A stretch of 64,000 nucleotides of DNA. Source: Micromonospora zingiberis (GTDB lineage: Bacteria > Actinomycetota > Actinomycetes > Mycobacteriales > Micromonosporaceae). Numbering within the stretch: the stretch's first letter is position 1; every line of letters begins with the position of its first letter. The translations under genes and the position numbers were made by a program. Location: contig NZ_SJJR01000011.1 in assembly GCF_004331455.1 (NCBI RefSeq), forward strand, positions 62,001-126,000, read 5' to 3'. This document shows, piece after piece, positions 18,934 to 26,943 of the stretch. The notes under the pieces were generated by a model, which was not told the origin of the DNA, did no database searches, and was given only the letters and a program-made list of their open reading frames with translations.

Positions 18934-19909
18934 ACCGGCCGTGCCCGCCGCTCGCGCGCCCCGCCCCAGCGGCTCCGGCGGTACGCCCCGCGGTGTCGGT
19001 CGCCCGTCGCCCGGCTCCGGCGCCCGCCGTGCCCGCCCGGTGAACAACCCGCCGCGTCCCGACCTCTTCGTGCCGGACCCGCCGCGTCCCGGCCCGCGTC
19101 CGCCCGTGGCCGCCCCGCCGGCGACCCCCCACGCGCCGCGCCCGTGGGCACACCTCCCCGTCGCCACGCCGCCGCCCGGCCGGCGGTTCCCGGCCGATCC
19201 CGACGGGCGGACTCCGCCGGACGTCGAAGGCCGTGCCCCGTTCGCCGGTGGTCGGGTACGGCGGGCCAACACCGCACGTGCCGAACCGTCCGGCCGTCGA
19301 CCCTGGTCGCTGCCGCTGGCCGTGGTGCTCGTGCTGGTCGGCGTCTTCGCCACGGGCGCCGGTCTGGGGCGTACCACCGGTTCCCCGCTCGGGTGGGCGG
19401 TGACCGGCGGGGAACAATCGTCGACCACAGCGCCCGCCGCGCGGACCGCCGCCCGTCCGGTGAGCCTCTCGGTGCCCTCGATCGACGTCTCCGCCCCGGT
19501 GGAACCGGTCGGCGACGCACCCGACGGCACGATCGGGGTGCCGCCGCTGAGCCGACACGAGGAGACCGGCTGGTACGACCGGGGGCCGGTGCCCGGCGAC
19601 CCCGGCCCGGCCGTGATCGTCGGGCACGTCGACACCAAGAGCGGCCCCTCGGTCTTCTACGACCTGGGCAAGCTCCGGGTCGGTGACACGGTCGAGGTGA
19701 CCCGGCAGGACCGCTCGGTGGCGGTCTTCACCGTGGACTCCGTCGAGCACTTCCCCAAGGACCAACTGCCCGCCGACCGCGTCTACGGCCAGGACGGCCC
19801 GCCGACCCTGCGCCTGATCACCTGCGGCGGCCAATGGATCGGCGGCCGGACCGGCTACGCCGACAACGTGATCGCCTTCGCCACCCTCACCACCACCCGC
19901 CCCGGCTAG
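18926..19909 (+). CDS. Class F sortase
   Basis: A 327-residue membrane-bound transpeptidase. The first about 125 residues are a proline-rich cytosolic region, followed by a signal-anchor helix LPLAVVLVLVGVFATGAGLG. The sortase domain then shows all three catalytic residues: His in VIVGHVDTKSGP, Cys in LRLITCGGQ and Arg in IGGRTGYADNV. The pattern matches the actinobacterial class F, whose substrates are poorly known. Class F enzymes are usually shorter at the N-terminus, so the proline-rich region is notable. The gene starts (GTG) inside the end of the secreted-protein gene. A MITE-like element begins right at its stop codon. Confidence 0.88.
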   Translation: MGEPAVPAARAPRPSGSGGTPRGVGRPSPGSGARRARPVNNPPRPDLFVPDPPRPGPRPPVAAPPATPHAPRPWAHLPVATPPPGRRFPADPDGRTPPDVEGRAPFAGGRVRRANTARAEPSGRRPWSLPLAVVLVLVGVFATGAGLGRTTGSPLGWAVTGGEQSSTTAPAARTAARPVSLSVPSIDVSAPVEPVGDAPDGTIGVPPLSRHEETGWYDRGPVPGDPGPAVIVGHVDTKSGPSVFYDLGKLRVGDTVEVTRQDRSVAVFTVDSVEHFPKDQLPADRVYGQDGPPTLRLITCGGQWIGGRTGYADNVIAFATLTTTRPG

Positions 19910-20178
19910 GCCCTGTCTCGCGGATCTTGTTGGTCGGGACGACGGGTAGGCCGATCGACGTTCGACGAGTCGAGCAAGGTGTGGACGTGGGCACCGAGCA
20001 GGTCGTACCTGGCCGCCTGCCTGCGCCGGTGCGCGCCCTTGAAGCCGCACCCGGCTACGTTGCTCGTCCACGGCGCGGTCCACCATCGCTGCTCGGCCTC
20101 CCGGTCCTATGCGCGGATCTTGGTACGAAACGGCCCCCATGGAGGCCGTTTCGTACCAAGATCCCGCGAGACAGCACC
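19909..20178. mobile_element. MITE-like element, copy 1
   Basis: A 270-base element. The left end, CCTGTCTCGCGGATCTTG, and the right end, CAAGATCCCGCGAGACAG, are inverted. CTAGGCCCTG flanks both ends as a direct repeat (19906 and 20178). It is clearly homologous to the element at 28614-28927. There is no intact transposase. A minus-strand frame with DRAVDEQRSR followed, after a frame change, by HRRRQAARYD looks like a decayed transposase tail. The sequence 20179-20358 after it holds nothing recognisable. Confidence 0.7.
20115..20164. repeat. Perfect 21-base palindrome inside MITE copy 1
   Basis: Arms 20115-20135 and 20144-20164 pair without mismatch around an 8-base loop; the left arm begins GGATCTTGGTACGAAACGG. 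The right arm overlaps the element's right terminal repeat, so it can pair with either the internal arm or the left end. Confidence 0.85.
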
Positions 20179-20358
20179 TAGGCCCTGCGTCGAAGTCCTC
20201 GGTCGAGGCGAGGCGGAGTCCAGGCCCGTCCGGCAAGGCGAGGATTGGGCCGGAGAGCGGTGTGGCATCCGGCCGGGGTTTGGGCCCGCCGTGGGCCGGC
20301 CAGGGACTTCGACACCGGGCCTCGGAGCGGCGGGTGCGGCCCGGCTTTGGTCGGTGGG

Positions 20359-20670
20359 TCAGGGAACCCGCTGGACGACCTCGAATTCGAGGAGGGTGGC
20401 GCCGGAGGCGACCGGTGGGCGCTGTTCGGCGCCGGCCGGGGCGGCGTGGGCGGCGCGGGCCGGGCCGGCAGCCCAGTCCTGGTATGCCTGCTCGCTCTCC
20501 CAGCGGGTGTAGACGAAGTAGCGGTTCTCGCCGGCCACCGGGCGCAGCAGTTCGAAGCCGAGGAACCCCGGCGAGTTCTCCACGGCGCGGGCGCGGGCCG
20601 CGAAGCGCTTCTCCAACTCCTCGCCGGCGCCAGGCGGAACGTCAATCGCGTTGATCTTCACTACTGCCAT
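20359..20670 (-). CDS. Antibiotic biosynthesis monooxygenase (ABM) domain protein
   Basis: A 103-residue dimeric alpha/beta-barrel protein of the ABM family, which includes haem-degrading and quinone-oxidising enzymes. The start MAVVKINAIDVPPGAGEELEKRF, the stretch SPGFLGFELLRPV and YFVYTRWESEQAYQDW are characteristic; the N/W/H pattern is closest to MhuD/IsdG-like haem oxygenases, but haem binding cannot be judged from sequence alone. The ATG at 20670 has GGTGGGG before it. It lies between the MITE and exonuclease III and is probably a separate unit. Confidence 0.8.
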   Translation of the reverse strand: MAVVKINAIDVPPGAGEELEKRFAARARAVENSPGFLGFELLRPVAGENRYFVYTRWESEQAYQDWAAGPARAAHAAPAGAEQRPPVASGATLLEFEVVQRVP

Positions 20671-20731
20671 GTCCCCACCCTAACCGCGTGGTGGACACAG
20701 ATATGGATACGTCAGCGAGCAAGATCGGAGG

Positions 20732-21529
20732 TCAGAAGGACTCGACGGGTGGTACCAGGTCGGCGTCGACCACGATCGGGGCGTGGTCCGAGGGGCCTTT
20801 GCCCTTACGGGCCTCCCGGTCGACGTACGCCGAGCGGACCGTCCGGACGAACGGGGCCGAGGCGTACACCAGGTCGATCCGCATGCCCTTGTTCTGGTGG
20901 AACATCCCGGCGCGGTAGTCCCAGTAGGTGAAGGGGTGTGGCCCCTTCATCGGGGTGGGCACCACGTCGGCGAGGCCGAGGTCGCGCAGCGCGGCAAGGG
21001 CGGCCCGCTCGGCCGGGGTGACGTGGGTGGAGGTGGCGAACAGCGCCGGGTCCCAGACGTCGTCGTCGGTCGGGGCGACGTTGAAGTCGCCGCAGACCGC
21101 CAGGGCGGTGGCCTCGGTCAACTCGGCGTCCAGGGCGTCCCGCAGGGCCGCCAGCCAAGCCAGCTTGTACGCGTAGTGCGGGTCGTCGGGGGTGCGCCCG
21201 TTCGGGACGTACACCGACCAGACGCGCAGCCCGTCGCAGGTGGCCGCGATGGCCCTCGCTTCGGGCTCGGGAAAGCCGGGTTCGCCGGGAAATCCGACCG
21301 TGACGTCGGCCAGGCCGACCCGGGACAGGATGGCCACCCCGTTCCACCGGCCGTCGCTGTGGCTGGCCACGGTGTAACCCAGCTCGCCCACCTCGGCCAC
21401 GGGGAAGGCGCCGTCGGGACACTTGGTCTCCTGTAGGCAGACCACGTCCGGCCCGGTGCCGGCCAACCAGTCGAGCAGTCGAGGCAGCCGGGCCTTCACC
21501 GAGTTCACGTTCCAGGTCGCCAGGCGCAT
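20732..21529 (-). CDS. xthA: Exodeoxyribonuclease III (AP endonuclease)
   Basis: A 265-residue metal-dependent nuclease of the exonuclease III family that cuts at abasic sites and digests 3' ends during base-excision repair. Motifs: RLATWNVNSVKARLP at the start, VCLQETKCPDG with the metal-binding glutamate, GDFNVAPTDDDVWDP, FTYWDYRAGMFHQNKGMRID and the terminal SDHAPIVVD catalytic histidine. I chose the ATG at 21529 because the family begins with MRLATWN; an in-frame ATG at 21547 would add six residues. It is followed closely on the same strand by the ABM gene. Confidence 0.93.
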   Translation of the reverse strand: MRLATWNVNSVKARLPRLLDWLAGTGPDVVCLQETKCPDGAFPVAEVGELGYTVASHSDGRWNGVAILSRVGLADVTVGFPGEPGFPEPEARAIAATCDGLRVWSVYVPNGRTPDDPHYAYKLAWLAALRDALDAELTEATALAVCGDFNVAPTDDDVWDPALFATSTHVTPAERAALAALRDLGLADVVPTPMKGPHPFTYWDYRAGMFHQNKGMRIDLVYASAPFVRTVRSAYVDREARKGKGPSDHAPIVVDADLVPPVESF

Positions 21530-21597
21530 GGTGTCAGCCTGCCGCATCCCGGCTCACTCCGCGCGCCGCCACCCGGGCCCGGTCGGTCGCGATCCCG

Positions 21598-21660
21598 CGA
21601 GCTGTTAAAAGGGGACCCCTGCTATACGCCAGGCGTTAACAGGGGGCCCTTCCTTACATC
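21598..21660. repeat. Dispersed half-site repeat, copy B
   Basis: GAGCTGTT begins two half-sites with GTTAA at 21604 and 21634 (30-base step). The second reads GTTAACAGGGGGCCCTTCC and ends TTAC. It matches copy A at 17399-17461 and again ends at a minus-strand stop codon, here that of the PAC2 gene. Confidence 0.7.
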
Positions 21661-21661
21661 C

Positions 21662-22573
21662 TTACTCGTTGTTGGGGCGGGTCTGTTCGGCCAGGAACCG
21701 TTCCAGTTCGGCGCCGAGTTCCTCCGCCGTGGGCAGTGGGCCGTTCTCGGCGGCGAGCAGGTTCTTGCCGCTGCGACCGCGGGCGTACGCGTCGTACTGC
21801 TCCTCCAGGGCCTGGACCAGCGCGGCGGCTTCGTCGCTCTGCGCGACCTGGCGGTCGATCTCCAGCCGGACCGCCTCGGCGGCCGAGCGCAGCCCGTCGC
21901 GGGGCAGTAGCAGCCCGGTGCTGCGGGACACCGAGGCCAGCAGCACCTCGGCGGCGGCCGGGTACTCGGCCTGCGCCACGTAGTGCGGCACGTGCGCCGC
22001 GAAGCCCAGCGCGTCACGGCCGGCCTCACCGAGGCGGAACTCCAGCAGGTGACCGACGCTGCCGGGCACCTGGACCCGTTGCAGCCACGGCTCGTAGCCG
22101 GCGATCAGCTCACGTCGGGTGGCGTGCGCGGTCACCCCGGCCGGCCTGGTGTGCGGTACCGCCATCGGAATCGCGTTGAGCCCGACGGTGAGGCGTACGC
22201 CCAGCCGGGCGGCGAGGCTCGCCACGGCGGCGGTGAACCGCTCCCACTGTAGGTCCGGCTCCGGGCCGGTGAGCAGCAGGAACGGCGTTTCGTCGTCGTC
22301 GTGGAGCAGGTGCAGCGCCAGCTCTGGCTCGTCGTAGCTCTCCCAGTGGTCCTCGACGAAGGTCATCACCGGACGGCGGGAGCGGTAGTCGAAGAGCTGG
22401 TCGAGGTCGAAGCGGGCGATCGGGCGGGACTCCAGCGAGGTCAGCAACTGCTCGCGGGCCAGCCGGCTGGCGTTGCCGGCGTCGACGAAACCGGTGAGCG
22501 CCTGGATCAGGACCGGTTGCCCGAGGTCGGACAGGTCGTCGGTGAGTTCGTAGAGCTCGTGTGGATCGAGCAC
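21662..22573 (-). CDS. PAC2 (proteasome assembly chaperone) family protein
   Basis: A 303-residue protein of the PAC2 family, named after eukaryotic proteasome assembly chaperones and widespread in actinomycetes, which also have 20S proteasomes. Recognisable regions are LIQALTGFVDAGNASRLAREQL at the start, RFDLDQLFDYRSRRPVM, the FLLLTGPEPDLQWERF strand, and the LGFAAHVPHYVAQAEYPAAA segment. The acidic C-terminus is probably flexible. The bacterial function is not established. The GTG at 22573 is the start. The gene stands divergent from the EcsC gene. Confidence 0.85.
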   Translation of the reverse strand: MLDPHELYELTDDLSDLGQPVLIQALTGFVDAGNASRLAREQLLTSLESRPIARFDLDQLFDYRSRRPVMTFVEDHWESYDEPELALHLLHDDDETPFLLLTGPEPDLQWERFTAAVASLAARLGVRLTVGLNAIPMAVPHTRPAGVTAHATRRELIAGYEPWLQRVQVPGSVGHLLEFRLGEAGRDALGFAAHVPHYVAQAEYPAAAEVLLASVSRSTGLLLPRDGLRSAAEAVRLEIDRQVAQSDEAAALVQALEEQYDAYARGRSGKNLLAAENGPLPTAEELGAELERFLAEQTRPNNE

Positions 22574-22763
22574 CGGTGCGGCCTCCCTGGTTGCGCGTAA
22601 CGGGTTGCCCGGCTTGATGGCTCCCCGATCGCCAGAACGTACCCGTCATCCTGGCGCATTCCTGCCGCGCCGGTCCGGGCGGCCCGGATTCGACCCGGCC
22701 GGTCCCGATAGGGCGTTGTCGGGCGGGGGTACATATGGATGGGCACCATCGAAGGGAGAGGCG

Positions 22764-23531
22764 ATGAGCGACCCGGCCGACGGCCAGCCCGTCACCACCC
22801 CGGCGGCGTCCGATCCCCGGCCCGCCGGCGAGGCCCCCGAGGCCCCGCCGGTCACCCTCTGGGACCGGATGCGCCAGGACCCGCAGTACGCCCCGGAGCA
22901 TCTCGCCCTGGAGGCGGTGCGCCGGCTCGGGCCGGAGGCGGCGCGCTGGGCCCGGCAGGCGCGGGCGCAGCAACCCGAGATCAGCGCCGAAGCCCTCGCC
23001 GAGCGGGCGGTACGCCGGTTCGTCAACCAGGCCCGGCTCTCCGGTGCGGTCTCGGGTGCCGCCGGACTGCCCGGCGCGGTGCTCGACGTGGGCGTGCTCG
23101 CCTGGACCCAGGCCCGGATGGTGCTGCACGTCGCCGCCGCCTACGGGGCGGACCCGACGCACCCGGATCGGGCCGCCGACCTGCTGGTGCTGCAGAGGGT
23201 GCACAAGGTGGCGGCGAGCGCCCGGCTGGCCCTCGGGGTGGCGGCCGGCCGGGAGCGGGCCGGGGCGCTGTTCGGTGGTGGCGGGCAGCCGGCGCTCGGC
23301 CGGGCGATGCTGCGGCTGGGGGTCCGACTCGCCCAGATGGCCGGGGTCCGCGCCGCGAAGCGGGTCTTCGCCAAGGTCGTTCCGGGGGCCGCGATCGTCC
23401 TCGGCACCTGGGCGAACTCGTCGGCCACCAAGGGTCTCGCCGAACGCTCCCGAGCCCACTACCGTCAGCATGGCAACCCGCACGTCCCGGCACCCCGCCG
23501 CTCTCCCGAGGCCGACGATCAGTCGGCGTAG
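22764..23531 (+). CDS. EcsC family protein
   Basis: A 255-residue protein of the EcsC family, whose founding member sits in a Bacillus ABC-transporter operon; the biochemical role is unknown. A proline-rich N-terminus (about 40 residues) leads to the core LSGAVSGAAGLPGAVLDVGV, followed by AWTQARMVLHVAAAYGADP and VKVFAKVVPGAAIVLGTWANS-like hydrophobic segments near residues 210-225. The ATG at 22764 follows AGGGAGAGG. A GGGTAC box lies about 30 bases upstream but without a matching -35. The last 13 bases overlap the convergent SGNH hydrolase gene. Confidence 0.75.
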   Translation: MSDPADGQPVTTPAASDPRPAGEAPEAPPVTLWDRMRQDPQYAPEHLALEAVRRLGPEAARWARQARAQQPEISAEALAERAVRRFVNQARLSGAVSGAAGLPGAVLDVGVLAWTQARMVLHVAAAYGADPTHPDRAADLLVLQRVHKVAASARLALGVAAGRERAGALFGGGGQPALGRAMLRLGVRLAQMAGVRAAKRVFAKVVPGAAIVLGTWANSSATKGLAERSRAHYRQHGNPHVPAPRRSPEADDQSA

Positions 23532-24370
23532 CCGGAGGAACGCCAGGTCACCTCGGCCAGGCGGGACTGGCCCGCGGTGTTCGGGTGGAAGTAGTCCAGC
23601 GGGTTGACCAGGTCCAGGTCGAACCGGACCCGATGCACGGCGCCGCCGTCGTAGCGGCACCGGGAGCCGTACGCGCGGCAGGCGGCCGAGAGTTGGCTGT
23701 TGTAGGCGGAGATCCGCTCCTTGAAGGCCGCCCGGCGGGCCCGGTCGGCCGGCGCCGTCGAGGTCGGCTCGGCCAGCAGCGCCGGGCAGACACCGCGCCG
23801 CCAGGCCCGTGCCGCGCGTGCGTCGTCGTGGCCGACCTCCCAGAGTCGGTACAGGTTGGGAATGCTGACCACCAGTACGCGCGCCTTCGGGCGGCCTTCG
23901 CGCAGCACCCGCAGCCCTCGGTCGACCTCGGTCCGGAACTCGGTCACCGGGGTCATCGCCTCGATCGTGCCCCGGCAGGCGTCGTTGGCGCCGATCAGCA
24001 CCGTCACGTAGTCGGCCCGGTCGCGTACCGCCGCCTCCGCCTGGCCGGCCAGCGCCGTGGCCCGGGCCCCCGGACGGGCGTGGTTGTACGCCTTGTCGCG
24101 CAGTCCCGGGTTGCGTTCGAGCAGCCGGCGGTAGTGGCTGTCGACCCGCAGCCCCGACCCGGTCGACCAGGAGTTGCGTTCGCAGGAGGTGAGTACCAGG
24201 CAGGAACCGAATCCGGTGGTGATGGAGTCGCCGAGCGCGGCGACCACCTTGGGTGAGCCGGGCGGGGGAGTGCCACCGGTGGGTCGCGGTGCCGCTTCCC
24301 CACCCGCCTCGCAGGCCAGCGCGACCAGCGCGAGCAGGCAGACGGCGGCGGTTGTCCAGCGTCCAGGCAT
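23519..24370 (-). CDS. SGNH/GDSL-type hydrolase lipoprotein
   Basis: A 283-residue predicted lipoprotein esterase. The N-terminus MPGRWTTAAVCLLALVALAC carries a lipobox with the modified cysteine at residue 20. SGNH blocks are all visible: GDSITTGFGSC with the nucleophilic serine, the glycine region before RPGARATAL, GANDACRG, and DYFHPNTAGQ with the catalytic aspartate and histidine. It probably deacylates a lipid or cell-wall ester outside the membrane. The gene overlaps the end of ecsC-like by 13 bases and its own start is at 24370. Confidence 0.88.
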   Translation of the reverse strand: MPGRWTTAAVCLLALVALACEAGGEAAPRPTGGTPPPGSPKVVAALGDSITTGFGSCLVLTSCERNSWSTGSGLRVDSHYRRLLERNPGLRDKAYNHARPGARATALAGQAEAAVRDRADYVTVLIGANDACRGTIEAMTPVTEFRTEVDRGLRVLREGRPKARVLVVSIPNLYRLWEVGHDDARAARAWRRGVCPALLAEPTSTAPADRARRAAFKERISAYNSQLSAACRAYGSRCRYDGGAVHRVRFDLDLVNPLDYFHPNTAGQSRLAEVTWRSSGYAD

Positions 24371-24481
24371 GACTTCCCCAGCCTCGTAGCGCGCAGCGAC
24401 GGCATGGTGACTCTACGCGCGGGCTGGGTGGCGGTCGCGCCCTGTTGTCGGAGATGCGGCAGAGTGCTGTCGCAGCGCCGG

Positions 24482-25099
24482 TCAGCGTGGTAGACGCCAG
24501 GGCGCCCGCTGGCCGTGCAGCCACCACTGCAGGGCCCGGGTGATCCGGGGAAGCACCAGGTAGGTCATCAGCGGGGTCAGGGTCAGCGTCATGACCAACA
24601 CCCGTGCCGGTATCGGCAGACTCGGCAGGAAATGCCCGGTCAGCAGGGTGGCGGTCAGGCTGAGCGGGAAGAACGCCAGCCAGATCGTGATCGCTTGCTT
24701 CCAGCGCGGCGGCGACGGCGGTGCCACCGCGGTCGGTGCCGCGTCGAGCGGTTCGACGGGCTCCGCGCGGGGCGGATCGAACCAGCCCTCGATGCCGGTA
24801 CGTCGCTGCACCCGGGTGTGCTCGACGATGCCCTGCGCCGAGGTCAGCCACCAGTGCCGCTGCGGCGACTCCTCCCAGCGGCGCAGCGTCTCCGGGTCGG
24901 CGAAACGGTAGAGCATGTGCCACTCGCCCGACCCGGGGGCGCTGCGCACCCACCCGGCGCCGAGGAAACCGGGAAAGACTTCCGCCAGTGCCGTACCGGC
25001 CCGCATCCACGCCACCATCTCGTCGGTACGGGCGGGGTCGGCGCGACGGGCGACGGCGACGGTCACCGGCACGGCGTGGCTCACGGTCATGTGTTCCAT
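24482..25099 (-). CDS. Membrane protein with ABM domain
   Basis: A 205-residue protein combining an N-terminal antibiotic-biosynthesis-monooxygenase domain (residues about 5-110: AVPVTVAVARRADPARTDEM, GFLGAGWVRS, WHMLYRFADPETLRRWEESP) with two or three membrane helices (KQAITIWLAFFPLSLTATLL, LVMTLTLTPLMTYLVLP). Such fusions are common in bacteria and remain uncharacterised. Two starts are possible, ATG at 25099 and 25090; the first is placed better behind GGCGGGGAA. It is divergent from the DUF6343 gene. Confidence 0.78.
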   Translation of the reverse strand: MEHMTVSHAVPVTVAVARRADPARTDEMVAWMRAGTALAEVFPGFLGAGWVRSAPGSGEWHMLYRFADPETLRRWEESPQRHWWLTSAQGIVEHTRVQRRTGIEGWFDPPRAEPVEPLDAAPTAVAPPSPPRWKQAITIWLAFFPLSLTATLLTGHFLPSLPIPARVLVMTLTLTPLMTYLVLPRITRALQWWLHGQRAPWRLPR

Positions 25100-25177
25100 G
25101 TTCCCCGCCGAGGGCCGGATAGGTGGGCTCCAGCGGGGTCGATGTAACGCAACCCACCACCGGCAGGCACGGGCGAC

Positions 25178-25202
25178 GGTTAGCCAGGGCAGGGCGGGGT
25201 AG
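25178..25202 (+). promoter_or_regulatory. Candidate SigB-type promoter before DUF6343 gene
   Basis: GGTT at 25178, 15 bases, then GGGTAG at 25197-25202 fit the actinobacterial stress-sigma pattern GNNT-N14-16-GGGTAC with one mismatch. The ATG at 25209 follows six bases later, implying a leaderless message. Weaker than the sites at 51-53 kb. Confidence 0.35.
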
Positions 25203-25208
25203 GTGGGG

Positions 25209-25475
25209 ATGATGACGAGATCACAGCCCCGGCGTGCTCGCGGCACGGTCGGCCACGCGTACAGCGCGCTGAACCTGCGGCTCGCGCTGGCCAGCTTCGG
25301 GCTCGTCACCATGGTCGTTTTCGCGGTGCTGGCGTTTCGTGCCGATCTGGCCTGGCTCGGCATCGTCTGCGCGATCCTCGCGGTGGTCGCGGTCGTCGAC
25401 CTGGCCGTCATCCAACGTCGCCGTGCCGCCCGCCGCCGCGAGGAGCCCGGTGTTCGGCACTCGCTCTTCGAGTGA
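25209..25475 (+). CDS. DUF6343-type small membrane protein
   Basis: An 88-residue protein. A basic, arginine-rich N-terminus and GTVGHAYSALNLRLALASFG are followed by two membrane helices (FGLVTMVVFAVLAF and LGIVCAILAVVAVVDLAVI) and a cytosolic RRRAARRREE tail. The pattern matches a small actinobacterial family I recall as DUF6343. The function is unknown. The start may be any of the clustered GTG/ATG codons at 25203-25212. It lies 15 bases before the semialdehyde dehydrogenase on the same strand and may be co-transcribed. Confidence 0.65.
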   Translation: MMTRSQPRRARGTVGHAYSALNLRLALASFGLVTMVVFAVLAFRADLAWLGIVCAILAVVAVVDLAVIQRRRAARRREEPGVRHSLFE

Positions 25476-25490
25476 CGGGAGTCAACCCTG

Positions 25491-26903
25491 ATGACCATCG
25501 CCACCACCAACCCCGTTACCGGCCAGGTGCTCAAGACGTACGAGCCGATGTCGGACGAACAGCTCGACGGCGCGATCGAGCGGACCGACCTGGCGTACCA
25601 GCAACTGCGTGGTACCAGCCTCGACCAGCGCGGGCGGTGGCTGAACGCGGCGGCCGACCTGCTGGAGGCCGAGCGCGACGAGATCGCCCGGCTGATGACC
25701 ACCGAGATGGGCAAGACGTTCGCCGCCGCCAAGGCCGAGGTCACCAAGTGCGCCGCGGCGTGCCGCTTCTACGCCGCCCACGCCGCCGAGTTCCTCGCCG
25801 ACACGCCAACCGACGCCAAGGCGGTCTCCGCGACCCGGGCGTACGTCCGCTACCAGCCGGTCGGGCCGGTGCTCGCGGTGATGCCCTGGAACTTCCCGCT
25901 CTGGCAGGTGATGCGCTTCGCCGCGCCGGCCCTGATGGCCGGCAACACCGGGCTGCTCAAGCACGCCTCCAACGTGCCGCAGACCGCGCTGCTGCTGGAG
26001 GACGTGTTCCGTCGCGCCGGCTTCCCCGAGGGGGCCTTCACCACCGTGCTGGTCGGCTCCGACGCGGTCGAGAAGATCCTGCGCGACCCACGGGTACGCG
26101 CCGCCACGCTGACCGGAAGCGAGGTCGCCGGCCGGTCCATCGGCCAGATCGCCGGCCGCGAGCTGAAGAAGACCGTGCTGGAACTGGGCGGCAGTGACCC
26201 GTTCGTGGTGATGCCCTCGGCCGACGTGGAACTGGCCGCCGAGGTGGCCACCACCGCGCGCTGCCAGAACAACGGCCAGTCCTGCATCGCCGCCAAGCGA
26301 TTCATCGTGCACACCGACGTCTACGAGGCTTTCGCCGAGGCGTTCGCACACCGGATGTCGGCGCTGCGGGTCGGCGACCCGATGGACGACGACACCGACG
26401 TCGGGCCGCTGGCCACCGAGCGGGGCCGCGACGAGGTCGACGCCCAGGTACGGGACGCGGTCGACAAGGGAGCCACGGTGCTCTGCGGCGGGGAGAAGCC
26501 CGCCGGCGAGGGCTGGTTCTACCCGCCGACGGTGGTCACCGACCTGGATCCGGGCATGCGGATGTGGGCCGAGGAAGTGTTCGGGCCGGTCGCCGGGCTG
26601 TACCGGGTGTCGTCGTACGACGAGGCGGTCGAGTTGGCCAACGGCACCGCCTTCGGGCTCGGTTCGAACGCCTGGACCCGGGACCCGCAAGAGCAGGAGC
26701 GCTTCGCCACCGACCTGGAGGCGGGAGCCGTCTTCATCAACGGCATGACCACCTCGTATCCGGAGTTGCCCTTCGGTGGGGTGAAGAACTCCGGCTACGG
26801 CCGTGAGCTGTCCGCGCAGGGTATGCACGAGTTCTGCAACGTCAAGACGGTCTGGGTCGGCGAGGGTACGGCCACCGCCGGCGCCGGCGCACACGCCGAA
26901 TAG
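25491..26903 (+). CDS. gabD: NADP-dependent succinate-semialdehyde dehydrogenase
   Basis: A 470-residue aldehyde dehydrogenase, the standard length for bacterial NADP-type enzymes that oxidise succinate semialdehyde to succinate in the GABA shunt. VGPVLAVMPWNFPLWQVMRF is the cofactor-binding loop, TLTGSEVAGRSIG the Rossmann turn, and VLELGGSDPFVV and NNGQSCIAAKRFIV carry the catalytic glutamate and cysteine. EEVFGPVAGLYR and ELPFGGVKNSGYGRELS complete the signature. No GABA transaminase is adjacent, so the in vivo aldehyde is inferred from similarity only. It may share a transcript with the small gene upstream. Confidence 0.85.
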   Translation: MTIATTNPVTGQVLKTYEPMSDEQLDGAIERTDLAYQQLRGTSLDQRGRWLNAAADLLEAERDEIARLMTTEMGKTFAAAKAEVTKCAAACRFYAAHAAEFLADTPTDAKAVSATRAYVRYQPVGPVLAVMPWNFPLWQVMRFAAPALMAGNTGLLKHASNVPQTALLLEDVFRRAGFPEGAFTTVLVGSDAVEKILRDPRVRAATLTGSEVAGRSIGQIAGRELKKTVLELGGSDPFVVMPSADVELAAEVATTARCQNNGQSCIAAKRFIVHTDVYEAFAEAFAHRMSALRVGDPMDDDTDVGPLATERGRDEVDAQVRDAVDKGATVLCGGEKPAGEGWFYPPTVVTDLDPGMRMWAEEVFGPVAGLYRVSSYDEAVELANGTAFGLGSNAWTRDPQEQERFATDLEAGAVFINGMTTSYPELPFGGVKNSGYGRELSAQGMHEFCNVKTVWVGEGTATAGAGAHAE

Positions 26904-26943
26904 CCCGCTTACACCCGCGCCGACGTGGGTAGGGAAGGCCGGC

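Noticed and set aside
19834..20512. Small open frames inside and after the MITE as genes
   Set aside because: Both MITE copies show frame changes within the conserved part and no start with a ribosome binding site.
22725..22732. GGGTAC before the EcsC gene as another stress promoter
   Set aside because: No GNNT box is found 14-16 bases upstream, so only half of the motif is present.
22110..25160. 1016-codon minus-strand open frame
   Set aside because: It crosses the PAC2, EcsC and SGNH genes in wrong frames and contains no protein motif.
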